In this document: positions 45,101 through 58,700 of the stretch, one piece after another
How the letters are laid out: each line of letters opens with the position of its first letter
How positions within the stretch are numbered: position 1 is the stretch's first letter
Assembly: GCF_037975245.1 (NCBI RefSeq)
Contig: NC_092578.1
Coordinates: 2,597,001 to 2,661,000, forward strand
Direction of reading: 5' to 3'
Source of the DNA: Apostichopus japonicus
Lineage: Eukaryota > Echinodermata > Holothuroidea > Aspidochirotida > Stichopodidae
DNA length: 64,000 bases
Notes under the pieces: model-generated
Told to the model about the DNA's origin: nothing
Databases searched by the model: none
Seen by the model: only the letters and a program-made list of their open reading frames with translations
Position numbers and translations under genes: made by a program

Positions 45101-48100
45101 GGGCATGGGAATATCCCAATTGGGGGGGGGGGTGCAAGGGGGATGTAGAGGGTTAGATGAAGCACGTGAGACAATATTTGAAATTACTCACTTGTTTGAC
45201 TAGAATCACTACAGGGTTATAAATGGACGGTGAAGGTACCAATTTCAACCCAATCCGATGCGATTGCCTTAAGTTTGTGTATTCTCTTCAAATAGCTTTT
45301 TTTCTTTCCCAGTATTCTATTTCAAACGAGCTTGTAAATTCAACTTTTCTTTTTACGTCACATAGGGCCCTATAGCACCATTTTCATTTAAGAGGAAGTC
45401 GAACCGCTCATGGGTACAAAGATAACCTTTTTTAAGTAATTGTATATATTTGGTTAGCCCACTTGTGCACCAAAAATAACATTTACAGAAGAAGGGGAAA
45501 AAAATCTCGTAATTTACTTGATTAAAGTTTGTGTTGGTTCAGTGCCAGTCACGGACGGTAACAGTTACCAGCCACTGTGACAGTTCGAAGCCATGGGAAT
45601 CCACTGGAAAAGGTAACCGCATAATGAGTAAATACGACCCTGTTAAAATTAGAAACAAATTTCTCGTGACTGAAAGCTTGCTGGGTAAGCACAGTGTGCG
45701 CAGTGAAGGTTTGTGGCTATAGACCATGTTTGTTGGTCTTAATTTATATCAAATTTCAATGTTAACGGTATACTGCCTGATAAGTAGATAACAAAAAAAA
45801 TAAGAGAAATAATAATGAATAAAACATTATCTCAGACCTTGATTTTTCTCGTGGTTTTGATTAATTTATCAACTCGAGCAAGATAATCGATAAGCTTGTC
45901 ATAATTGTTGTTCTTATATACGTATCGATGAAGGCCTTCACAAATTTCGTGGCCGACTGTTTTGTTAGAATATTGGCCATATGGTTACAGTATCGCTGTA
46001 AGGGGACTGGGGTTAAGAGTTGGATTTAAACGTGTGCATGAAGGCTTTATAATGGGTGATATTTCTAAGAAAAAATTTATATCAATTTAAAGGTAATTCT
46101 GCCTATTTAGTCAGACACAAGATGAAATTTTCCAAAATTATCACCGGATTCGGTCTATTAATTTCTACTTTAGGTTTAAACTCTAAAGGTCTCGCAATCC
46201 TTGCAACGTGCCTAGAGGAACGGTGCATAGCTTTAAAGTCTTTAAAGACATCCATTTAAAATATAAATAATATAATATATACAATATATACAATCCATTT
46301 AAATATTTTAACTTTCCATTATCGTGGTTTCCTTTCCAGAGTAGCTTACATTTTCATTGAAAAGTGATACGAGCGTATTTCTAATTTTTGTTTGAATATT
46401 CATGAATATTTATGTCATATTTTTACATGTATAATTAAGTACCATTGTTCTTAAATTGGCTATTGAGCCATTCTCATGTATCCCTTCATGTCGTTCAACG
46501 AATTAAGATGCAATTGCACAATTAATATATCTAAAACACAAAATAAAAACGTTTACTGCACGCATATACTGCTTATAACTAATTGACAAATAAAACACCA
46601 GTTGATTTTGAACTTGAAGAAAAACGCCGACGATTTGTTTCTAAAGTTGAAAGCTCATTTTACTTTGAATGTTCGATAATATGATAAAACAAACTTCGAT
46701 AGTTTAAGGAAAAACATGTCATATATGAAAATATACAATATGCATAACTCTGCATGGTCACTCTCCCAGAATCGCACTATAAGGAAAATTACAAAATAAA
46801 TATTGTATGGGAAACACTTCTTCAGGGACTTGCAAACGTAACAAAAAGTTCATTACAGTGCCATTGAGCGACGGAAAATGTATATACACGGTATTTGATA
46901 CGCGTTAAAAGTATAACACGCTTATTATAGGTTGTGTCATAATTTGGTCGTAACTCACGTAAATCCCTTTAGTTACAAATAAAGGTACATATTTTATCCA
47001 CTTATGCAAGAATAATGTATTGACTTTCTTCAGAAGGATTCGGCATTCCTACATATAGACAGACCGAACCAGAAACCGTTACAGTTTGAAGTGTGATATG
47101 CCTTCTCCACAAACTGACTGTAACCAACAATTTTAAGGAGCTTCAATCGACACTTGATGCCTTCGGTTCTGTATCAAACTTTTGAACCCTCGCGGTATAT
47201 AACACCTTTAATTGATTTAACTTTGTATCACAAGCTATAGCTGCCCACAGCCGTCTCGGTAAAATCCTACACGCGACACAGTATTGGCCAATCGCTCTTG
47301 AAGAGACAGGCAGTCTCGTTTGCCAAACACACCTGGAGTTTCCCCCCTTCGTGATCAGCGGTCTTTTAAATTTCATTTACTAGCGTAGAGCTCACCAAGG
47401 GAAGCAGATTTATTTTCTCTCTCACTCTCTCTACATTTAAAATTTAAATAAAGTTGACGCAGGATTACTGAGGGATAATCCAACATTTGTTCTTTTTGCC
47501 GCCGTTGCTTTACTCAGTTTTATCGCGGAGATTTTACCCTTTTTTTTAAATCGAACTAAGCTTTGTAAAGGGACGTCTAAAACGTTGGTGGAGATTTGTT
47601 TAACAATTATTTTCACGTCGGCAAGAAATGTGGATAATAGTTTAACCTCCGCAGGTACATGTATATTTATATAGAGACAGTAATACCCTAGGACATATTT
47701 ACGTTTTTTGTTCTTCTTCTATCTTTCCGAAATATCTTTCCCTTGTGAATTGTGCTCTTTTACATAATTATGTTCAACACCTAATCTTCACTATAGTGTT
47801 GGACATTAATGTTCCCTATTTAATTCAAATTCAAATTTTAATCGCAAAACACTTCATTTTCCTTCGGTTAACTGTTTTCAGTTCATCGCATTGGTTATAA
47901 ATATTCAGTATTTATTTCACAAAAAAATTAAAAGAAGATTCTTTGATTTATTGTTATTTATCAACGTCTGAAAATGGAACGACTAATTAATATGTAAGTA
48001 TGGCCACAGATAAAAGAAAAAAGAAAAAAAAGAGGAAATTAATAATCTTTCTTTTTGAATGTAATAACGTCAAACACATTTGTTTGATTTTAATCGCCTA

Positions 48101-48137
48101 TTGTTTTTTTTTTTTTGCATTTTGCCTTTTTTTCCAG
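42112..48137. other. Non-genic region
   Basis: No exon chain recognised. Landmarks: a 17-nt C-run at 42361-42378; a (TAA)n tract with adjoining TTATAAAGCGC...CTATGCGCTG, probably a small dispersed repeat, at about 44608-44680; and a G-run at 45121-45131. A GC-richer patch at 47140-47400 contains a CCAAT box (ATTGGCCAATCG, 47283-47294) and could be a promoter for the exon-like segment at 48138. Confidence 0.45.
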
Positions 48138-48300
48138 ATGACGTTTGCCCTGGCTGTAAGTGTAGATCTCCAGTCGCATTCTGAGGTTGATAGTGGGATG
48201 GAAATCGACCGACACCCTTACAACAATGACGTCAGTGACTGGGACATGAGAACAACAACAACAACAACAGTTAACGAGCCGAACTCCACGTACCCTCCAT
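48138..48300 (+). CDS. Possible exon of an unidentified gene (54 codons, phase 1 donor)
   Basis: A strong polypyrimidine tract and CAG precede 48138. An open frame starting exactly with ATG runs to a strong donor GTAAGT at 48301. The peptide is acidic and polar: QSHSEVDSGMEIDRHPYNND, then a Thr run from (ACA)n, then NEPNSTYPP with an N-glycosylation sequon (NST). It could be the extracellular N-terminal region of a membrane protein. No downstream partner exon was identified within the window and no family is recognised. The CCAAT-bearing patch at 47140-47400 would fit an upstream promoter. Confidence 0.35.
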
Positions 48301-51300
48301 GTAAGTTTATAAAATGTACTATATACATAATCACAGTATATAAAATCTGAGAACATTCACATGATATAGCACAAAGTTTAGTCATTTTCTTAGCCCCCAC
48401 CACCCCCCAACCCCATCCCTTCGTTTTTCCTGTCCCGAAACTCTGTCTGCGTTTCTTTATTTGTTTTAAGAAAAATTTGTTCTATAAATTTGCGCAATCG
48501 CTTTAGAATTGTGTGTTAGAGTGTGATGATAAATATAGGCCAAGGGAGTCTCCAAAATCGTCGAATTTATTTGCCACTTTCCAAAGTCGATTTGCACGCA
48601 TAATCTTACACACTAAAAAGTATTAGTACTGGTACCAAAGTTATATAACGAGAGATTTTGTGAACTAATATCATTCTGCCAGGACATTTTTGAATAGTAA
48701 CATATTTATGAAGGTAAGAATAAAAAAAATGGTGATATTAACAAGAAAGAATATGTTCGATACCGGTTTGTTAAAATATAAAATTAAAGCTACGCACAAT
48801 TTAGAAAGTGGAAGGATGTAATGTATACTAGAGACATCCTATAAAGTGTACATGCTCTGCTGGTAATTTATAACGGCTAGGTCTTCATGGCACGAAGGAA
48901 CTACATCTGAAGTGGTTCATAACATTGATTTCCTTCATTGTAAGGTCAACGGCATTTTTTTCCAGCAAATATGCTAGAAAAGATTAAATCTGGTCACTAG
49001 TAATCAAATGTTAAGCTATTTTTTTTTTCTGATGGAATATTACTCTAAGAACAATGCTAAGCCATTAGTACATGTTTATGGTCTGTTTGGACTCTCAACA
49101 GTGCATTTATTACTGTTTGAAAGTAGAATAAAAAAAAGTCTAAAAAGTTAAAGTCATCAGAAGAGAAGACCTATATAGACATAATTTCATATTCTTTCTC
49201 TGTTTTAGCAATTTCTAGCATGCATACATTTGAAGTGGTCTTAAATGTCTCGAAACTGTAAGAATAATCATATAGAGCTGTTATATGTGAATTTCCATTG
49301 CAATACTGTCATACTTTCAGTAAACCAATCAAGACATGGGTGGTACACAGACAAAAAGGGAGCCATTGTCATTTATACTCTCTTAAACCTGTTGGAGAGA
49401 TATTGCCACCCGGATGAAAACCTTTATCCAACTCGGGTTAGGTCTATCATTTTACTCAATCGTGTCATGTTTTGTTACCTACATGGTAGCATTGTTTACC
49501 CAACATTTTGAATAGTTGGTATTTAATGGCGAAAAAATCAATGAGAATGTATAAATTATAATAACATATTTTAATAGTCATTTTAAATAGCAGTCTATAG
49601 GGAAATATCATAAACCTTTTCAATTTCCTTTTTTGTAGTTGTACTATTTAATGTTTTTACTCCTCACAAATTCCTTACATAGTTTGTTTTATAGAACGAA
49701 TTGTGGTAAACAAAGCAATTGTTCTTATTTATAGGTTACTTACACTGACTTTGCTTTGAAAAAAAAGTTTGATTCAAGAAATTAAAAAAAACCAACGAAA
49801 TATGGAAATAAGGAATTGTCGAACCAACGAGGATATGGGGACATTATATGAAAGGATTATCTGTAAGAATTATAGCGCGTCAAAGTTTGTGATAACTTTT
49901 TGACGTGAAATATAGCAAATATGAGCAAAGGTTAATTAAATTCTTATTTAAAAGGATCATTTATCGAGAGATACAGTGATTAGATGTAATTAATGATTAT
50001 TAACTAGTATAACTTTTTAATGTTTGACATTTTCTTGGTGGTCATCTCCGTGTTCGTTATGGCATTCGCGGGTAAAACCTATTTTTTTTTTTTTTGCCAA
50101 AGTTATTGTCTAATGACATAAACGTTTATGCGTCATTTAAATCATATTTATACCATCAAATGAGGTGATATATGCAGCGGTTTACAATCTGTCCCTCAAA
50201 AATTAACAATTAAAATCCTTTTCATTTAAGGAAAAATAAATTAACTTTATTTATAGTGTTTCCCACCTTATTCAGAGTTTCATCCATATAATGCAAACAA
50301 GCCTGCTTACTATTAATGATAGTTAAAGTTCTCATGTAATTATTTTCGCATATTAATTTGTAACATGTAGTATAATTACCCCCCCCCCCCCCCGAAAAAA
50401 TCTAAAACTAATAGTACCTTCCTCAAGTCCCGGCCATTCCATTTCATTTTATAAACTAAAGACAAAGAGGACTGCTTAATAAGACAATTAAATAACTCAT
50501 TATGGACTAAAAGAAAATATTGTGTATATGGAACATAAAAACTGTCAGTAGTAAGTTCTGGGAACTTTTGCATGATACCACTCCCCTCCCTTCCCTCCCT
50601 CCTTCCCCTCAACTCCCCCCCCCCCCCCACCCCCTCTGTAAATAACGAGGGAGAAAAAACGACCGGGCAAGCCACTATGATTTGGAAAGAATAGGGTTAG
50701 GGTAATTTCTTTTTTTAGAGTCCAAGAAAGGATCCATCTTCAAACAACAACCCAGGAAGTATGAATTCTATAATCCTCCTTCACTCTTACCCCTCAAAGC
50801 TTTCAATGTGTATGGATAGGCACTCACAACGAGGCAAGTTTCCTTGACCATTTCCAATGTTTGCCAGTTATCTCAATAAACACTACTTAAGTATACATTT
50901 GCGTTGGAAGAAGTATTGTCTTTATAAATGTTCTGGTTACAATCCCCATCAACGAGAGGTATCGCTAACCAGTCCCCGATGGGTAGTCTCAATTTAATTT
51001 AATTGAAAAAAAAAATTGGTCTTTCTGGGAATCCTATTTATAGACTGACCTGTACGTCTGAAGTTCCTGCTAACTTGCGTTTAGATTTAGAGTTAGTTTA
51101 GTCAGAACCCTGATATGTATGTATCTATATATACATATACACTACGCCCTGATACGCCTCCAGATTGAGCCCTCTTCCAACGCCCCTGCATCATTGTCAT
51201 GTAGATGCATGAAGACATCCGCCATCCGTGGATAAGCAAAATCTGTTTAGTGAAGGAGACTGTTAATGTTTTGATGTTCCCTAACACTAGTAAAAGGCAA

Positions 51301-54300
51301 ACTACTTGAGCAAGTCTAAACAAGTCATCACAGAATTAAACCACTACATTACTTGAATTATTAAATTGATTTCCTTAACCTTTGATTTGTTTAGGTTCTT
51401 TGATAACCGATTTTGATGTAACAGCAGTGTTACTGCCACAGCAAACATTGACTATACTGAAAAACATCAGCAAAAAGAGATATAATTCTTTACCTAGTGG
51501 GGCACGATGACATCACAAAGTATTAAAATGACATCCTGCTGAAATAATTGTTACATTTTTGTTAGCTCCAAAACATGCCAATTTGTTTCCTTTGTTTTAT
51601 CATAAACATTAAAATTGAAGACAGTTTGACTGTTTGGGTTTTATATGTTACCTTTAAGGCCATCAAGAGACTTCGAAATTCTTGACTCAAGAATGAACTC
51701 GTGTTTGCCACGATCTGACATACTGTTAAGAATAAAATATCAACCTGTCACCAACCATAAGTTGATGTTCATATTAATTTACATAACCATGAAGATATAT
51801 TACTTTAAACACATGTTCAACGTACGAGATACGCATTTCTTGCTATTCTGGTACACCCAGGCTACTTATTTCGCGCATCACATACAGCAGTTATCCCTAG
51901 AGTGACGCACAGCAATACTTCTGCTTCCATGGGAGTTATAAGACTTAATTGTTTTCTGAAGCGCTACCCTTCTTCAGGTGATAACTGGCCATATATCACG
52001 TGACATCTTTACGCTCGTGTATAATCTACATGATGTACGTGCAAAAATTACAAGAAGAAGATGAAAAACAAAGGCCTTTGAATCAATATTAATGCACCTT
52101 TTTGTAACTTTTCATATGTGGCATTACTGCGATGGTTGATATGAAACTTAACTTTTAACCTAAACGAACTTTATTCAACATATAAGAATATGAATTTTCT
52201 ATATTTTTTTTACTTGAAATATGTATTAACCAAGAGCAGAATAAACATGGTAGTCCTGTAAGATATGTTACGGCACAGTGTATCCACAATTATCGTTCAT
52301 AGACTTTAGGACATTGCGTCACAATAGCGCTCACTTTTTTTTCAGTGGAGTTCATGTGTAGACTACCACATATGACCGGAAGGGCGTGGGGGGGGGGGGG
52401 GGTGCGTGGCGGTGGGAAGGGTGAGGGTGAGGGGATGTCAAAGATAACACGAAGAGCAGTTCCTGAAACGATTGTTGCCTGGCTTTTGTCTCGCAGGTTC
52501 AATGTATCATCTAGGCAAAATATCATTGTATTTTTGATGTTTTTTTTTTTCGGCGCTGCGATATTTCAAAACTTGTTATTTTGGGAAAGTTCCATAAACT
52601 TAAGTTCACTTATTTTCCAGAGCAAAATCCTAACGTATATTTGGACTTCAGTTGATGGGATATAATATCCTTCAATAATCTTGTAATTCGGGATCCTTTG
52701 ATCTTAATACTCCGTCAATAAGATATGATACAGTTGTTCGACCTCACATCAGGATATAGTAGGCCGAAAAAGCAAGTAAAAACAGAACAGAACAGAAGAA
52801 GAAGAAGAAAAACAACAATCCTTGCAAATGCAAATAAATACATGAGCGGTTGTAAAAAAAAGGGGAAAAGAGACTTTGAACTTTAGAAACAAAACTTGTA
52901 AAAGTTAGAGTTAAAAATTAATCGTTATTTGATTACAGGATAGAGTAACCGATACCGCCTCCTAATGAAACCAGATACGATCTAGTGGGACTATATACTG
53001 TAGCTCTGCTTTTACGTGGTATTCGGAAGGATTTATCAAGCCCATTAAGCTCCTTTTTATTTGATAACATCAAGGGCTAAGCGCTCAATTCACGATCACG
53101 TCCAAGCTAAAGAATTCCAATTTCACGCTTATATTACATTTTAAAATCCTCACATCTCCCTCGTTACAGGGATCACAGTGAAATTTGTGGCTTTTTGACG
53201 AGGTGACGGTACTATTGTTCTAGTCGGGTTGAGATACTTGACTGTTTAAGTACACCTCAGTCTATACTGATGAAGGCCTAATACAATAACAAGACTGTCC
53301 AAGTGTATATATAGGTATAGTTAAGCCCTGGTCGGGAGTTGCGATGTTTGCGCGTCCGCGCCGGTGGGTAACTCAAATGGCTCATATGCGTTTGTGTGTG
53401 TGGGTGGGGGGGGGGGGGGTGGGAGAGGAGGCCGACCAGTCAGGAAGCGATATCTTACAGAACAGTGGCAAGTTCTCGTAAGAGAGTACGGGTGGGCATT
53501 CTGGGATACATTGACAATTGTATACCATGTATTAATTCAGGGACGTATAAGAGTTCGGTAATAAGGGATCATTCTTCCCCACCCCCTTCAATAATATACT
53601 AAAACAATAAGAAGATACATTCCAAAACATGTCTGAGTTATATATTGTTGTTGTTGGAAATCGTAACGTGAGGACAAGACATATCTAACAGTGCCGCAGA
53701 AGGGCTCTGCCCTCTTGTAAGCTGCCGTAACCCAAACAAATAACAGTGCCGCCCCCCCCCCCACGCATTACCCATCAGAAATACCCTCCTACGCTTCTGT
53801 CTGTTGTTGCACGTTTAGTGGTGTAAACGTATATAGACTATACGTAACACATCAAGGTAACAGAAATCGTCATTTACTACGTAGAAAGTTCCGGAGAACA
53901 TATGACTTGGTATATATTAATAATATTACTGGAAAATCAACTAAAACGAACTTCTCGGTATTGAATATGTATATCATGGTTAGAAATTTTCCAAGAAAGG
54001 AGTTCAGAAAAATCTAGCCATTTTGGCAAATTCCGAAACAACTTACATAGATGAATTCAAGTTAACAGTTTCATTAGGGAAATTCCCAATATATTTACAA
54101 GACGTAAATGGATCTGTGCATACAAATCGATCGAATTCACGTCAGTAAATTTCATTGAACAGCTCTGTATCAACAACACACACGTCAGACTCTCATTACA
54201 TCCGCCAACAAGTGTTGAATGCGGACATCTTTCGTTTAATTGACATCGTCTTAATTATCACCAGCGTACCGTAATTTCACAGGGAATGGGATCTTTTCAA

Positions 54301-55579
54301 TACTTCGCTACTTTATTCCGGTTAAGTGCTAGACTGATAGTTCCTATCTGCTGCCGCGTGATTTTGCGTAACTTTTGACAATTTACGAAATGTTATATTT
54401 TATAGCATATATATTGAACGGCAAACAAGGACCCCAGGTGCTAACAATTATATAATAATTTAAGATGATGATATAGAAGAACACGATGATAATATTTAAT
54501 AAATAATAATCATATCAAAGTGTACAATGATAATATAAACGTATACAATGATAATGTTAATATACACGCGGATAACAATGTACGTGACATTATTATATCG
54601 TGATATTATTATCATGTTTACCTATATATTACTATCATTGTTTTTGTCCTATTGGCGTTCTATAACAGGGAGGGTTATTGCACACAATTTCTTGTATGGT
54701 TCTTGCCATATTTTTAATGTTTAACGACAGCACATACTAATAATAAGATATTTGGTTGCCAGGGTATAACAAGGTGCTCATCCATGAGGGGCGGGGTGAG
54801 GTGGAGTGCAGCCTGAAGACCTGGGTCAAATGAGGGACCCATGAAATTTTGGAGGGGTGTCAGAAAAATATGTGATAAAGAAAAGTGTTTTCTCAATTAG
54901 ACGCAAATTAGGTGTTATGTACCTCACTGGCGGCGATCGTATGTAAACGGTAAATTGCAATGTCTTAAAATCATTCACACTGTTTTTTTAATATTATTAT
55001 TCTTTTACGTGAAACGTAAGTAGTCAAGGTTATGGACCACCTTGTTAATTTACAAATAGTATCATATCAGATTATATCGAAAAATCTTCTTTTTTTTTTG
55101 AATACGGAAAGTAGAAACCTATACCTTTAATCTTCTTTGTATAAGATTGTGGGCTACAATTTTCACCACTGGAAATAAATGAACCGTAGGAAAATGCGAT
55201 TTGTAAATAGCGACCGCAAGTCAGCAGACGCCGCGATATAGATAGCCGAGCATGTAGCAAGTATTATTATGTTATTATTGCTGCATACATGGTTTGAAAC
55301 GGAAGGAATAGTTATGCATGCGTGTCTCTGAGTTCAATCAAGTTTAGTTTCACTTTTTTTTTTTGGGGGGGGGGGGGGGTTATCTGATAATGGAGAGACT
55401 GTCGAAATAATTGTGTCGTTTCCTTGAATTAAGAAGAAAGAAAGAAAGAACGTTATGAACTTTCATTTATAGGTTAATGGATTATCAGATTATGTACCAT
55501 ATATTCCCTGGTAGTCTTGTATTTGGTCTGTATACTCGTATACATTATATAGCTTCCCTCTACTTTTGATAGATTGGCC
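48301..55579. other. Non-genic region
   Basis: No exon chain, RNA gene or intact mobile element recognised. Landmarks: poly-C/G runs (50380-50394, about 50616, 52389, 53405, 53751); a CAGAACCCTGAT motif at 51103-51114 resembling the right end of the outer hAT element in the TRPC intron; and an AT-rich patch of GATAAT and ATTATC motifs at 54470-54650 that could form hairpins. Confidence 0.45.
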
Positions 55580-55599
55580 TTCTAGTGAAAATGTTACTA

Positions 55600-55720
55600 C
55601 AGAGTTACGTCGTCGTGGTACCCGCACATATAACTTTGTACTCACACTCGTACTTTTACCAAATATCATTCTACTTGTACTCCTACTCATGCTATTGTAC
55701 TCGTACTGCAAGCCTGCCCT
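55600..55720. repeat. Degenerate TACTCGTACT-type repeat
   Basis: Irregular reiteration of CTCGTAC, TACTCG, ACTTGTACTCCTACTC and GTACTCGTACTG. It is the complement of the GAGTAC-type repeat at 62825-63080. It fakes a short hydrophobic open frame, which I do not call a gene. Confidence 0.65.
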
Positions 55721-58700
55721 GGATAATAAGAAAAGTGCAACCCCGTCATATCTGCCTAGTTAGAGTTAAAGGGAATTTTGTTGGCGAATATTTCGCACAG
55801 GAGAAACGTGCCCTCCAATTTTGTGAACAGTTCTAAGTGCCCGTCTCATAAATTTAGAAGTTCCCTGTTGCGAATGAATAGTGTAGCTTTTTTCAATTTC
55901 TGTAACTTAAAAGTGCCCTCTTCTTTGAGAAGTGGCAATAAAAAAGGTCTCATTTGTTATTAAGGAATTTCGAAATTTGTGGTATAGAATGAAACGTTCT
56001 GAGCTGATTTTATGCTTTTGTTCATAAAATCAAAGTCGCATGTCCTACTGCCCTCGAAGTTGGTACCCCCTCCCTAATTTGAGCCCCCTCCCACCGCCTC
56101 TGCCTTCGCAAGAAGTTTCTTTAACTACTACGGTATGCGATATCGGCTGAACCATTCTATAGTCAATCCTTAATTAGAACAGCAGTTTAGGACTAGTCAT
56201 TAGTTCCCGATAACTTTTGTATACCTATGTGTCGAGCAGGACCTCAAAGTAACTTGATTAAATGGTATTTCGATCATTTTTATAATGTTTGCATTAATGA
56301 TTACTGGAACAGAAATTAGATCAAGAGAATGCCTGGATGTTGTGTCCTTTTGAATAATTATGGTTGGGTTTATTTATCCCTTCAACAATACACATCTAGT
56401 ATTATTTTCTAGGATCCCGAATTTTTTCAGCATTTTTTATTGCCCTCAAATATGCTAGAAAATCAACAAATTCTTAAGAAAGTTGAATGAAATGATGATG
56501 AATTTTAAAACACCGCGATATGATTTTTTCCTTTTCTGACTGCCTACAAAACAAAGAAGCGCTAACATGGTGATTCAAATGTCTACTTAGATATTGTTTG
56601 ATATGAAAAATTAGTACTCAATTCAAGATTATATAGAGTCAAGAAAAAAGAAGATCTGCTAGTGTTCCAGTAACATGCTAAAGCTTTTATCGACTAATCC
56701 GTTTTTCCCTACCAAACGTCTAACTTAGACTTTTGACACAAATGGCCTGCCACGAAACCTCCCTGACTTTGTAACACACAATTCCCACGCTACCGAAAAG
56801 CGTTACCGTAAACGTGCCCTGATTAGAAGCACATAATAGTTTACTCAGAAATGAAGGAGCCCGAGGCGCCGTTTAGTCTTTTCAATATGTAATAATATTA
56901 CAGTTAATTTGAATAGGAAATTATGGATTTATGTTGGAGACGAAGTAACCAATTCCTACACAGTTTAGTCCGCTAGAATGGAAATTTATAGATCGAATTT
57001 AATTTCATTAGGCCTACGAGGAGAAGATTAATAACATTAGCTCCATGTTTCCGGTCCATTATATACGTGCTTTCTCCATCAGAGGGCGTCTGTAGGAAAT
57101 AGCCCGGTGAAACTTTGACTTCTATTTTTCACCTTATTTTTTTTCTTCTTGAGAATGATCTCCTTGGAACCATATTGCCCAAATAAATTACTTTTAGTTT
57201 TCAAGGTTAAAGGAGACACTTTCTTCTTTATTACCCTCAGCAATCCCCACAAATGCATCAAACTGGCTTTGTTGGGATTAAACATATCCTCAGTTCTTAC
57301 TGCAATCCTAATAGCACATTCTACCGACTTATCAGCACTATCAGCACGATCCAGATTTTACTGTGTTACAAAACTTTTAAGATGTAGTCTAGTAACTGTG
57401 TTCTCTGTGCGTAATAGGGTGACAACCTACATGGGCTGATAGCCTATAGTGAGTTTTTTCTTAATGTTCTACTGCATATGAACATTAATTTTGTGCCTAA
57501 AGTAATCTTTTAAGGGTTCATAAACAAAGTGACAGTCAGGACGACCATAACACATATAAAGTTGAACTATGGACAAAAAAGAAAAAAAAAACAATTGATG
57601 TACACACCTTTTTAATTTCTTTCAATAACAAAATTGATAGGAAATGTATTTCCGATGACAATCACATGTTGAGTGCGATTGTTTTTCCTGTCTACCTTCG
57701 TCGTTCAATTTCCCATTTTTTTTCATTTTTGTCCATTTCTGTTTTTTCTTGTTCCTGTTTTGCTTCCGGATCGCCATTGTAACTTAACATATAGTCTGGC
57801 CATCTTGGCAACTGTATACCTATTGGTTAGTCCGGTCGAAACATTTCTTAATTTAATAAATCCGGAAATTTCTTTATTGTTTTAACCGTTTCAAGACATT
57901 ACGTCTCCAATCTCGTGGCGGGGAGTGTCTTGGAGTACCGGTTCTCCTGAGCGGTAATGGTGACCTTATTACAACTGTTCGCAGTAGGGTGGAACCTTAC
58001 CTCGAATAGGGGTTTATTGGTTGGAGAGACCGCGGTGTACCCAGGCAAGCTAATTAGAGACCCCATTAATCCAATTAGTTGTACCTTAGGGCGTGGGAAC
58101 CAACGAAATATCAAAAGTCAAAAATAAGTTAAAAAGTTGTAAACAGTGCAAATTGGTCAACAACATATTCAACGCGTGGAAATTGTCAAGTCTGACAGGT
58201 TTACGCAGTGTTGAACAGTTTCCCGTTGATAAGAATTACCTCGCAGGTGTATATTTTATTCTTGCACGGGTGGGCGTAGTGCGTTATAGCGGTCTATATG
58301 TTAGGTTGTCAGTGTGTGGGTCCTGATCAAGTTTGTGTGAAATCGACAAAGGTGCGAAAGAGGTGTTTCCTGCCTGAACAATGTGAAGGATTCTTGTCGT
58401 TATTTTCAGTTAAATGTTCATATCTTATCATCAGAATCTGAAGCTTCTTATCAGAATCTATACGTACCCTATATTATCAAACGTATAACAAAGAATTCTC
58501 TTTCTGAAGATCAAAGCATCTCGTCCTCTATATGAAGTACCAGCTCTTGTTATGAAAGTACACTTGAGCAAACAAAACAAGAAAAGTGAAACGTCAAGAC
58601 AAACAAACAAAGGAAAAGAAAAGGCATAATATATAGCATCTGTCAAATAAATATACGAAAAAGCAAGTTTGACTTGTTTGTCATGTATGACGTCACAAAT

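Noticed and set aside
51103-51180. Another copy of the outer hAT element
   Set aside because: Only a CAGAACCCTGAT-like end beside TA-rich DNA is visible; no second end and no core.
55566-55763. Small hydrophobic membrane protein
   Set aside because: The hydrophobic run comes from reiterated TACTCGTACT-like DNA, not from a conserved coding sequence.
57899-58100. Structured non-coding RNA or small gene in a GC-richer patch
   Set aside because: Compared by eye with snRNA and 7SK patterns without a match; the 71-codon minus-strand frame has no recognisable product.
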